A stretch of DNA of 7,022 nucleotides from PALSA-607 sp036510735 (GTDB taxonomy: Bacteria; Actinomycetota; Actinomycetes; Acidothermales; Acidothermaceae). The position numbers were made by a program, and so were the translations under genes. Under the pieces are notes generated by a model. That model ran no database searches. It saw only the letters and a program-made list of their open reading frames with translations, and was not told the DNA's origin. How positions within the stretch are numbered: the stretch's first letter is position 1; each line of letters begins with the position of its first letter. The DNA lies in contig DATCDK010000200.1 of assembly GCA_036510735.1 (NCBI GenBank), positions 1-7,022 of the forward strand, read 5' to 3'. Shown here piece after piece: positions 1 through 5,657 of this stretch.

Positions 1-52
1 GAGGCGCGGTTTGCGCGGGGGAGACATCGCCGATCTTGCGCGGCACGGTGGC

Positions 53-95
53 GGCGGGACGGCGGGACGGCGGGGGGCAGGACGGCGGGGGCGGC
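53..95. repeat. G-rich short tandem repeat (GGCGGGAC unit)
   Basis: The 8-base unit GGCGGGAC occurs twice without a gap (53-60 and 61-68). Degenerate GGCGGGGG copies follow at 69-76 and 84-91. The + strand therefore carries four runs of three or more G, two separated by 5-base loops and one by a 9-base loop. This is close to, but slightly outside, the usual quadruplex rule of loops up to 7 bases. It could be simple slippage in GC-rich DNA. Confidence 0.5.
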
Positions 96-141
96 GCAGT
101 GGCGGGAGTTCGCGTGGAGGTTTCACGAATGTGCGCGGCCC

Positions 142-150
142 GAGGGGAGG
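142..150 (+). promoter_or_regulatory. Strong Shine-Dalgarno sequence with no assigned gene
   Basis: GAGGGGAGG is a good match to the anti-Shine-Dalgarno. ATG at 151 follows with no spacer (a five-codon frame ending at 163-165). ATG at 160 is followed directly by TGA. GTG at 162 opens a 51-codon frame ending at 317, which overlaps the first 49 bases of the DUF3311 gene. None of the encoded peptides is recognisable. It may be a leader-peptide signal or chance in G-rich DNA. Confidence 0.25.
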
Positions 151-256
151 ATGGTTGAAATGTGAGTAACATGCGCTCCGGGTCACGATCATCGGGATCC
201 GCGAGCGTCGCCTTCCGGTTTGACGCACGAGACGCGTCGGCGCCCGCCACTGCGGC

Positions 257-263
257 GAGGAGG
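257..263 (+). promoter_or_regulatory. Ribosome binding site of the DUF3311 gene
   Basis: GAGGAGG lies five bases before the GTG at 269 and is nearly a perfect complement of the 16S rRNA 3' end. It fixes the start codon, because no other in-frame start lies between the upstream TGA at 221 and this GTG. Confidence 0.8.
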
Positions 264-268
264 CACGC

Positions 269-517
269 GTGGCTCACCAAGCACCTCACTCAGGCACCGA
301 ACGTGATGGCCATCTGAGGCGAAACGGAATTAACCTGCGGCCGGCAAACCTGCTGTTGTTGATCCCGCTGATCGGGACCCTGTTCCCAATGTTCTACAAC
401 CGCGACTCGCCGCGGCTCGGCGGCATGCCGTTCTTCTATTGGTACCAGCTGGTCTGGATCCCGATCAGCGTCGCTCTCACCCTTGTCGTCTATCGCGCGA
501 CTCGGGGTGATCGGTGA
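269..517 (+). CDS. DUF3311 small membrane protein, partner of the symporter
   Basis: This 82-residue protein has two predicted membrane segments, at about residues 26-43 and 54-75. Between them is the stretch MFYNRDSPRLGGMPFFYWYQ (41-60), whose YNR...P...G.PFFYWYQ pattern is typical of DUF3311 proteins. Members of that family are usually 60-90 residues long and are commonly encoded directly before a sodium:solute symporter, as here. No enzymatic motif is present. The first 25 residues are polar and probably cytoplasmic. By inference the protein is an accessory or assembly subunit of the transporter, in the way DUF485 proteins accompany other symporters of this superfamily; its exact role is not established. 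The start is GTG, supported by GAGGAGG five bases upstream. The stop TGA shares one base with the ATG of the next gene (TGATG), so the two are expected to be translationally coupled. Confidence 0.9.
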   Translation: MAHQAPHSGTERDGHLRRNGINLRPANLLLLIPLIGTLFPMFYNRDSPRLGGMPFFYWYQLVWIPISVALTLVVYRATRGDR

Positions 518-2133
518 TGAACGGCGTCGAGTTGGGCATCGTCATCGCGCTGTTCGTCATCGTCACCGTGATGGGGTTCCTCGCCGCCAGATGGCGGCGC
601 AATGCCGACAGCCACAGCCTGAACGAGTGGGGTCTTGGTGGCCGCAGCTTCGGAACCTGGATCACCTGGTTCTTGCTCGGTGGGGATCTCTATACGGCCT
701 ACACCTTCGTCGCCGTCCCTGCTTTGGTGTTTGGTGCCGGTGCAATCGGGTTCTTCGCCGTGCCGTACACGATCGTCGTCTTCCCGATCGTGTTCCTCGT
801 AGCCAGCAGGCTCTGGTCCGTTGCGCATCGGCAGGGCTACGTGACCGCGGCCGACTTCGTGCGCGGCCGACACGGCTCCAACGCCCTCGGAGTAGCCGTC
901 GCGGTCACCGGCATCGTCGCAACGATGCCGTACATCGCGCTTCAGATGGTCGGCATCCAGGCCGTGGTCGAGGCCATCGGTATCAGCGGGCACTGGCCGC
1001 TCGTCATCGCCTTCGTGGTGTTGGCGGCGTACACCTACTCGTCGGGGCTGCGGGCGCCGGCGCTGATCGCGTTCGTGAAGGACACGCTGATCTACCTCGT
1101 GGTGATCGTTGCGGTCATCTACATTCCCTACAAGCTCGGCGGATACGGAAAGATCTTCGATGCGGCGGCCAAGGCACTGCCTGCGAAGCCGTCGCATGGC
1201 GGGGTGACGCTGAAACAGTCGCAGTACCTGGCATATTCGACGCTCGCGCTCGGTTCGGCGCTGGCGTTGTTCCTCTATCCGCACTCGACGACGGCCGTAC
1301 TCGCAGCCCGCAGTCGCAACACCGTGAAGAAGAACATGGCACTCCTTCCGGCCTACTCGTTAATGCTCGGCTTCCTTGCGTTGCTCGGCTACATGGCGAT
1401 TGCGGCCAAGGTTGCGCCGGTCAAGGGCACCAACGGCAAGCCCGACAGCAACACGATCGTGCCGATGCTTTTCGACAACCAGTTCCCTTCGTGGTTTGCC
1501 GGCATCGCCTTCGGTGCCATCGCGATCGGCGCACTCGTGCCTGCAGCCATCATGTCGATCGCGGCGGCGAATACGTTCACTCGCGACATCTACAAGCCGT
1601 ACTTCCGGCCCAACGCGTCTGCGAAGGAAGAGGCTCAGGTCTCGAAAATCATGTCGCTGTTAGTGAAATTCGGTGCGCTGCTGGTGATTCTGTTCGTCAA
1701 CGTGCAGTTCGCGCTCGACTTCCAGCTCATCGGCGGGATCATCATCATCCAGATCCTGCCTGCCGTCGTGCTCGGCCTCTACACCCGCTGGTTCCACCGA
1801 TGGGCGCTGCTGGCCGGCTGGGTGGCTGGCATCGCGACGTCCGTCTGGATGCTCTGGTACGTGCCGAACCCGCTCACCAACCACAAGCACTTCGGTGGCG
1901 CGCAATGGGCACTGTCGCATATCGGCATGCACACCAGCGCGGCGATCTGGATCGGCATCCCGACCGTACTGATCAACCTGATCGTCGCCGCTGTGCTTAC
2001 GCCGTTGTTCTCCCGCCTCCCGCGTGGCGTCGACGGCACGGACGAGAGCGACTACCACGCCGAAGCAGGAGACCCGCGGGTCGTCACGATGGCCGCCTCA
2101 GCGAGTGGGGAGGTTGCCGCCGAGGGTGGCTGA
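517..2133 (+). CDS. mctP: Sodium:solute symporter, monocarboxylate permease MctP-like
   Basis: This 538-residue integral membrane protein belongs to the sodium:solute symporter family (TC 2.A.21). Characterised rhizobial MctP imports lactate, pyruvate, propionate and related short acids, presumably driven by a cation gradient. The N-terminal block NEWGLGGRSFG (37-47) with WFLLGGDLYTAYT (51-63) is the hallmark of the MctP subgroup. A second family block, PAAIMSIAAANTFTRDIY (residues about 342-359), corresponds to the helix and loop that contribute to the sodium site in this superfamily. Roughly 12-13 hydrophobic helices are visible, in line with the family, and the length is normal. The C-terminal 40 residues are polar and variable. 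GTG at 514 is also in frame, but ATG at 517 is preferred: GGGGTGA (504-510) lies six bases before it and it forms a TGATG overlap with the DUF3311 stop. The family is certain; the substrate is inferred from the subgroup motif. Confidence 0.88.
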   Translation: MNGVELGIVIALFVIVTVMGFLAARWRRNADSHSLNEWGLGGRSFGTWITWFLLGGDLYTAYTFVAVPALVFGAGAIGFFAVPYTIVVFPIVFLVASRLWSVAHRQGYVTAADFVRGRHGSNALGVAVAVTGIVATMPYIALQMVGIQAVVEAIGISGHWPLVIAFVVLAAYTYSSGLRAPALIAFVKDTLIYLVVIVAVIYIPYKLGGYGKIFDAAAKALPAKPSHGGVTLKQSQYLAYSTLALGSALALFLYPHSTTAVLAARSRNTVKKNMALLPAYSLMLGFLALLGYMAIAAKVAPVKGTNGKPDSNTIVPMLFDNQFPSWFAGIAFGAIAIGALVPAAIMSIAAANTFTRDIYKPYFRPNASAKEEAQVSKIMSLLVKFGALLVILFVNVQFALDFQLIGGIIIIQILPAVVLGLYTRWFHRWALLAGWVAGIATSVWMLWYVPNPLTNHKHFGGAQWALSHIGMHTSAAIWIGIPTVLINLIVAAVLTPLFSRLPRGVDGTDESDYHAEAGDPRVVTMAASASGEVAAEGG

Positions 2134-2147
2134 CGCGGCACAGGCTG

Positions 2148-2170
2148 TGCCGGCCGGGTGGGTGCCGGCA
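2148..2170 (+). terminator. Possible hairpin terminator after the symporter operon
   Basis: TGCCGGC (2148-2154) and GCCGGCA (2164-2170) form a 7-bp perfect GC-rich stem with a 9-base loop, 14 bases after the symporter stop codon. No T-run follows, so it would act as a U-less terminator or as an mRNA 3' stabiliser. Position supports it; sequence alone is weak. Confidence 0.3.
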
Positions 2171-2567
2171 GGCCTGGCATCTGGTGCGTCAGGAGATCGT
2201 GGCGCGGGCGAGCCGTCGCCGCGGATGCGCGGTGACGACGACATGAATTGATGTTCCGCCGGGCTGCACGTGAGCGACCACATCGCGATCATGCCCCATG
2301 CTCGGCAAGGCACATCGCGGTCTCCCGACAGCATTACAGATCAGTTCTGAACGGACTTTCAAGCACGATCGTGCCCTGGGCGAACACTGAGCGAGCCCCT
2401 GGGAACCCGCACGGTCATCGACGCCGGAACAGGCGCGAGGTTACCCGGAGCTTCACCTAGCCCCTTGCCACTACCGGCGACAACAAACCGGTGATGCTCA
2501 TCGGACTCACTTACAACCAGGATCGCCCCTTTGTGCGGTACGCCAACGATCGTGTCGAGGGCAAATG

Positions 2568-2589
2568 TGCGCGTTCAGGTGAACGCGCA
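2568..2589. promoter_or_regulatory. 22-bp inverted repeat, candidate operator or hairpin
   Basis: TGCGCGTTCA (2568-2577) and TGAACGCGCA (2580-2589) are perfect inverted copies separated by two bases (GG). The centre lies about 85 bases before the start of the small membrane-protein gene. Near-zero spacing of the arms suits a dimeric repressor site (TetR or similar size) better than an RNA hairpin, although a 9-bp stem with a 4-base loop is also possible. A TTTT follows nine bases after the dyad but is too far for a classical terminator. The dyad is seen directly; its function is inference. Confidence 0.45.
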
Positions 2590-2663
2590 GAGCGGCATTT
2601 TCGGATGTCGCCCGACAGCGTCTGTCATTGCTGGGAACATGGCGCGCATGAAAGGGGATGCCC

Positions 2664-3074
2664 GTGCCTGAGTCGCCGTCGCGAATCCGGGCGCGGTATG
2701 CGGCTCTAATAGCGAGTGGCCTTCGGCCGGTCACAGCGCTTGCCGTAAGCGTCGCCGTCGTGGTCGGCCGGACCCTTCCAGTGCTCGCCGTTGTTGCACT
2801 GTGCGGGTGGATCATCGACATTCTTGGTGCCCGAACGGTTGGTGTCGCGTTCGCTGCGGCCACGCTCGTGTTGCTCTGGATCGGCATGCTTGCGTTTGTC
2901 CTCGCGTGTACGGTGTCCGACGCCGCGCAGTTTTGGCTTCGCTGGGTACGCGGACAGGACTTCACCGTGCTCTACGCACGCGGCTGGTCCTTTTACCGAA
3001 CAGTCTGGGCCGGCATCCGCGGCACTAACAGGCTCTACCAGCGCCGCCTCGGCTATCGCCAACTCGACCTCTGA
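2664..3074 (+). CDS. Small membrane protein of unknown function
   Basis: This 136-residue hydrophobic protein belongs to no family I recognise. It begins with a basic segment (R and K rich, residues 1-22). Hydrophobic stretches follow at about 22-34, 37-54 and 58-83, giving two or three membrane helices. The C-terminal 50 residues are basic and aromatic (WLRWVRG at 91-97, then many R, Y and W) and are probably cytoplasmic. ATG at 2658 is in frame, but the AAAGGGG at 2651-2657 touches it with no spacer. The same AAAGGGG lies six bases before GTG at 2664, so GTG is the better start and trims two residues. Codon choice is G/C-biased at third positions, but less so than in the symporter, which supports coding with some age or transfer uncertainty. 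The gene follows the 22-bp dyad at 2568-2589, which might control it. Confidence 0.6.
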   Translation: MPESPSRIRARYAALIASGLRPVTALAVSVAVVVGRTLPVLAVVALCGWIIDILGARTVGVAFAAATLVLLWIGMLAFVLACTVSDAAQFWLRWVRGQDFTVLYARGWSFYRTVWAGIRGTNRLYQRRLGYRQLDL

Positions 3075-3151
3075 ACGGGCAACATGCGCGCGTCATCGCG
3101 GCTACTGAGTGCGTTAGTCGCGGTGGCGGGCGACATGGGCCGGGGCGCGGC

Positions 3152-3157
3152 TACCGT
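3152..3157 (+). promoter_or_regulatory. Candidate -10 hexamer for a leaderless transcript
   Basis: TACCGT fits the actinobacterial TANNNT -10 pattern and ends exactly six bases before the ATG at 3164. That places the expected transcription start on the A of the start codon. No Shine-Dalgarno sequence precedes this ATG, which agrees with a leaderless mRNA. A -35 is not convincing; the best is CGACAT at 3131-3136. Confidence 0.35.
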
Positions 3158-3163
3158 TCTCGC

Positions 3164-3577
3164 ATGAGCGCAGCCGAGGGGTTGTCCAGCAACCAAATGG
3201 GCCGACCTTTCCGCGAAAAGATGCGGGTGCTTCTCGAGGCCGGCCCGATCGGTGCTTGGGTGACGATCGAGCCCGGATCGATCGTCATTGATCCAGACAC
3301 CGTCGGCGTGGACAAGTGCCTGTGCACCGGCGTGATCGTCCAGCACGAGCCGAGTCTCGTCGTGATCCGCAGGACGCTGCTGCCTGCCTTGTTCCACAGC
3401 CATCTACTGGTAGTTCGCGGGTCGACACCTGCGAGCGTGGGGGTCACGGTCGGGGTTCAGATCACCAGAAGCGATTGGGGACGCATCGGGTCGCTTCTCG
3501 CGGCCGCCGGGTTCGCAGTCCGCTCGATCGACACGAAATACTCGACTGCGTCCGAACTCGGTCGCCTCGTGCCCTAG
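3164..3577 (+). CDS. Hypothetical protein, possibly PH-like fold
   Basis: This 137-residue soluble protein has no signal peptide or membrane segment and belongs to no family I can name. A short helix-like start (residues 15-26) is followed by alternating hydrophobic strands (WVTIEPGSIVIDP at 32-44, TGVIVQHEPSLVVIRRT at 55-71, HLLVVRG at 80-86, SVGVTVGVQITRSDW at 91-105). A closing amphipathic helix, GRIGSLLAAAGFAVRSI, spans about 106-122. This strand-rich core with a final helix resembles the order of small bacterial PH-like domain proteins, but that is a layout argument only. Two cysteines (C52 and C54, as CLC) could be a metal or redox pair. Third-position G/C bias supports real coding. ATG at 3164 has no ribosome binding site but does have a TANNNT -10 six bases upstream. 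It ends 124 bases before the stop of the convergent membrane gene. Confidence 0.6.
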   Translation: MSAAEGLSSNQMGRPFREKMRVLLEAGPIGAWVTIEPGSIVIDPDTVGVDKCLCTGVIVQHEPSLVVIRRTLLPALFHSHLLVVRGSTPASVGVTVGVQITRSDWGRIGSLLAAAGFAVRSIDTKYSTASELGRLVP

Positions 3578-3622
3578 CACGCCAGGATCCTGTGCCGACG
3601 GGATAAGACGACTTCGCGCGTC

Positions 3623-3649
3623 GCGACAGTGCGTTTATGCCACTGTCGC
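3623..3649. terminator. Hairpin between convergent genes, possible bidirectional terminator
   Basis: GCGACAGTG (3623-3631) and CACTGTCGC (3641-3649) form a perfect 9-bp stem with a 9-base loop, lying between the stop of the + strand hypothetical gene (3577) and the stop of the - strand membrane gene (3702). Neither side has a T-run. Its position between two converging genes and its symmetric stem suggest a shared U-less terminator. Confidence 0.45.
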
Positions 3650-3701
3650 CCGGGCGGTGCGCGCTGCCCCAGCATCTGATTGCAGCAAAGAAGCCGCCCC
3701 G

Positions 3702-4898
3702 TCAACTCGCGGAGCGGTTGTTGATCCAGATCGAGGCGTGTGCTGGTTCGACGGCTCGGCCGACGACGTCGAGCAGATCTGTTCGCACCGCGTCGAGGTC
3801 GACGGCCTCGCGCAGTCGCGCCGAGAATGCGGCGACGGTGGCGTCGGCGTCGTAGCGGACGCGGTTGAACCGTCGATCGACCAGGCGCTGCACGCGGGTG
3901 CGGATCGGACTGAAGAGGGCTGCGGCGGCCAGCGTCGAAGCGGCGACCGCGATCGGCGACGAGAAGGACAGCACGTCGGTTGTCAGCACCACGATGCCGA
4001 CATAAACACCGACCAGGAGCCCGGTCACGACTGCATACGACAAGGTGCGGCTGATCAATCGGTCGATGTCGTACAGCCGATATTTGAGGATCGCTACCCC
4101 GATGCTCAGCGGCAAACAGGCCACCGCGATCGGCGCGAGCGCGCTGATCAGCCGCCAGGCCGGCGATGCGCTGGAGCTTTCCGTCAAGAGCGGAACGGCG
4201 CCGATCACGAACATCGTGGCGCCGGCCATGCCCCATTTGAATTGCAGGCGCCGTTCACCGGTGGAACTGCGGTAAGTCGCGACTTGGCGGCCGATCGCCG
4301 CGAGCCCGCTGATCCCGAGCACCGGGAAGTAGATGCCCTGGACGACTCCCCACCACGCCCAGTCGCCGGACGCGTGGTTGGTCGTCGTCAGGTTGCCGCT
4401 GGCGTCGACCACGATCTTGTGCAGCAAGATCGTGTCCGTCGCAATCCCGTACGCACCGAACATCCACACCGCAGACAGAGCCAGAAAGGCCACCACCGAT
4501 CTGCGCCACCAGACTGACGGCAGCGTCGCATCCGGAAACAGCAGGATCGCCAGCCCGAGCAAGATGACCGCTGGTGCCCACGACGGCTGCAGTTGGACGG
4601 CGACTGGTCCCAGCGGCAACCGGCCGGGGTGCACGCGGTAATCGATGGCCGCGTACGCCGACATGTCCGTGTTCAGCACCAGGCACACCGGAATGCCGAT
4701 GAGGATCCACCCCATCACATTGCGGGGCTGACGCACCGCAACCACGACGCCGACGCCGCCGAACGTCGCGAACGCGACCAGGAGACCAACGTCGCTCGCC
4801 GTGCTCGACTGATGAGCCGCCCTTGTCAGCGGAACACTCGCCACGACCAGCGCAAGAAGCACCAGGCCGCCAGCCCAGGCAAGCACGCGCTTCACCAT
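3702..4898 (-). CDS. Sensor-like polytopic membrane protein without kinase domains
   Basis: This 398-residue protein has about ten hydrophobic helices (roughly residues 4-24, 36-55, 61-77, 105-121, 133-152, 183-202, 221-239, 249-272, 286-306 and 314-330). YRSSTGERRLQFKW (209-222) and YRLYDIDRLISRTL (273-286) are conserved loops of the membrane half of many actinobacterial sensor histidine kinases. The tail DRRFNRVRYDADATVAAF...WI (341-392) matches the linker that, in those kinases, leads to GAF, HisKA_3 and ATPase domains. Here the frame stops at residue 398, so no phosphoacceptor histidine and no N or G box exist. Standalone proteins of this shape occur in actinobacteria and are usually annotated as hypothetical or kinase-like. 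The chosen ATG (4898) has GAGGGA seven bases upstream. The frame stays open to 5258, and an ATG at 4973 lacks a ribosome binding site; the extension is proline- and arginine-rich and looks non-coding. A weak -10, TAGCGT, lies on the - strand at 4948-4953. No response regulator is adjacent. Confidence 0.75.
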   Translation of the reverse strand: MVKRVLAWAGGLVLLALVVASVPLTRAAHQSSTASDVGLLVAFATFGGVGVVVAVRQPRNVMGWILIGIPVCLVLNTDMSAYAAIDYRVHPGRLPLGPVAVQLQPSWAPAVILLGLAILLFPDATLPSVWWRRSVVAFLALSAVWMFGAYGIATDTILLHKIVVDASGNLTTTNHASGDWAWWGVVQGIYFPVLGISGLAAIGRQVATYRSSTGERRLQFKWGMAGATMFVIGAVPLLTESSSASPAWRLISALAPIAVACLPLSIGVAILKYRLYDIDRLISRTLSYAVVTGLLVGVYVGIVVLTTDVLSFSSPIAVAASTLAAAALFSPIRTRVQRLVDRRFNRVRYDADATVAAFSARLREAVDLDAVRTDLLDVVGRAVEPAHASIWINNRSAS

Positions 4899-5364
4899 CG
4901 CCGCATCCCTCGCTGCAAGCCAGTCTGAACCCAGGTGCTCACTCTGCACGCTAGGGAATCGACGTTCCGACATCGTTACGGACAGCGGACCCGCTTGGCC
5001 GCACGGGACCGGTGACCAGACATACTCAACTTGGCTCCAAATGATCGTGTTCGCACGCCGGCCAAGTGGTGCTGCCAAAGACCCCACCTGTTGCCGTTGC
5101 GGCGCGACCGGGCGGCCGCGTGACTGAGGTGTCCGGCCGGCAGGGTGCGGGGAGTGTATCGATGTCGGATCTGTTGATGAACGCGTCATCCTCGCGATTG
5201 GAGATAGCGCTGACGCCAACGCGCAACGACCAAAGGGGGACCAGGCGGGGACCAACATGTTGATGTGCCTGCTAGGGACCGCGTCTGTCCGCTTGGACGT
5301 CTGGGGTGGCTACCATGGGGGCGCCAAAAGCAGCGGCGTAGGCCTGTGACCTGCACAAATGGTG

Positions 5365-5386
5365 TGTCCGAGGGGGGACTTGAACC
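5365..5386 (-). repeat. 3'-terminal tRNA-Leu fragment, candidate attachment-site remnant
   Basis: Read on the - strand, these 22 bases are the typical end of an actinobacterial tRNA-Leu: the last stem G pair, the TTCAAGT T-loop, the CCCCC stem strand, the CTCGGAC acceptor strand and the A discriminator. The upstream - strand sequence (5387 and above) gives GATGG where GGGGG is needed for the T-stem, and contains no anticodon, D arm or 5' acceptor strand, so this is not a functional tRNA. After the discriminator the sequence reads CACCA rather than CCA. A bare tRNA 3' end of this length is what site-specific integration into a tRNA gene leaves at the far end of the element. The match to tRNA-Leu is from memory of the consensus. 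Confidence 0.55.
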
Positions 5387-5560
5387 ATCTGCACCGCCGG
5401 TGTTGGTTGAGCGTGAATCGGGCCGAAATCGCGGAATGGCCTGCGGTGTAAGGGAAAACGAGGGCCCGGATGCTGACCGTTGCGCCCCGTTGCCACGGAT
5501 TGGTGCAACCACCGGGGGCACGGATGATCTTGGCTCAGGCGCGACGAGCAGCGCGCTAGG

Positions 5561-5578
5561 GGGCGCTCGTGAGCGCCC
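5561..5578. terminator. Hairpin downstream of the toxin gene
   Basis: GGGCGCTC (5561-5568) and GAGCGCCC (5571-5578) are perfect 8-bp inverted arms separated by GT. The element lies about 80 bases beyond the stop codon of the - strand toxin gene. As RNA it would be a 7-bp GC stem with a 4-base loop; no T-run follows in the - direction. It may be a weak terminator for the toxin-antitoxin operon, or a protein-binding dyad. Confidence 0.3.
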
Positions 5579-5657
5579 GCGTTGTGCCGCTGGTCTGACC
5601 CACGCCGTGTGTCCGAGGAACGAACTCTTGATTGGGTGGGCCGAGCCGTTCGGCGAG

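Larger units (their letters stand above)
1..268. other. Leader region upstream of the symporter operon, no convincing gene
   Basis: No open reading frame here has both a ribosome binding site and recognisable protein content. It holds a G-rich tandem repeat (53-95), a strong but unassigned Shine-Dalgarno sequence (142-150), a possible -10 hexamer TAACAT (167-172) without a convincing -35, and an 8-bp palindrome GACGCGTC (231-238). The frame of the DUF3311 gene is closed by a TGA at 221-223, so that gene cannot begin further upstream. If TAACAT is the real -10, the operon leader would be about 90 bases long. The promoter call is weak and rests only on hexamer resemblance. Confidence 0.4.
2134..2663. 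other. Gene-free stretch between symporter and small membrane protein
   Basis: The open frames here on both strands encode arginine-rich or mixed peptides with no recognisable family, no good ribosome binding site and no membrane or motif pattern, so I call none of them. The stretch contains the hairpin at 2148-2170, a weak 5-bp hairpin (2473-2492), a 10-bp-arm dyad at 2568-2589 and a small 5-bp-arm dyad (2614-2626). I found no clear -35/-10 pair. The local base composition is less G/C-rich than in the genes, as expected of spacer DNA. Confidence 0.5.
5362..5618. repeat. 12-bp direct repeat bounding 233 bases
   Basis: GTGTGTCCGAGG occurs at 5362-5373, where it overlaps the tRNA-Leu acceptor-stem fragment, and again at 5607-5618. 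The starts are 245 bases apart. Beyond the 12 bases the two copies diverge, although the second is followed by AACGAACTC, which on the - strand gives a GTTCG reminiscent of a T-loop. It may be a second, decayed attachment-like site or chance. Confidence 0.35.
4899..5657. other. Intergenic region with tRNA-derived sequence, no convincing gene
   Basis: About 760 bases separate the start of the membrane-sensor gene from the end of the toxin gene. Open frames on both strands are G/C-driven, with no families, poor ribosome binding sites and biased composition. The notable content is the tRNA-Leu 3'-end fragment (5365-5386), a 12-bp direct repeat (5362-5373 and 5607-5618) and a hairpin at 5561-5578. 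A 65-codon frame (5066-5263) ends in a polar tail loosely like those of phage integrases, but it has no catalytic motif. Confidence 0.5.

Noticed and set aside
1..27. Possible divergent gene start on the - strand (ATG at 27, nine codons to the window edge)
   Set aside because: It has no Shine-Dalgarno sequence and only nine residues are visible; it cannot be told from chance.
483..2246. A 587-codon + strand frame overlapping the symporter
   Set aside because: It is arginine- and histidine-rich and is a frame-shifted shadow of the symporter gene produced by G/C bias.
2248..2460. A 70-codon + strand frame in the gap after the symporter
   Set aside because: No ribosome binding site, arginine-rich composition and no recognisable family.
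2491..2709. A 72-codon + strand frame spanning the 22-bp dyad
   Set aside because: It overlaps the start of the better-supported membrane gene, has no good binding site, and its composition is not protein-like.
3657..4517. A 286-codon + strand frame antisense to the membrane sensor
   Set aside because: Its D-, R- and G-rich sequence is the antisense shadow of a gene with clear membrane helices and family motifs.
4899..5258. N-terminal extension of the membrane sensor to 518 residues
   Set aside because: The extension is proline- and arginine-rich with no family match, while ATG 4898 has a good binding site and leads straight into the first membrane helix.
5066..5263. A 65-codon frame with a polar tail (DQRGTRRGPTC) resembling integrase C-termini
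   Set aside because: No tyrosine or arginine catalytic motif and no upstream integrase-like sequence; the resemblance is limited to a dozen residues of biased composition.
5365..5450. A complete tRNA-Leu gene on the - strand
   Set aside because: Only the 3' end is present; the T-stem is not paired and there is no anticodon arm, D arm or 5' acceptor strand.
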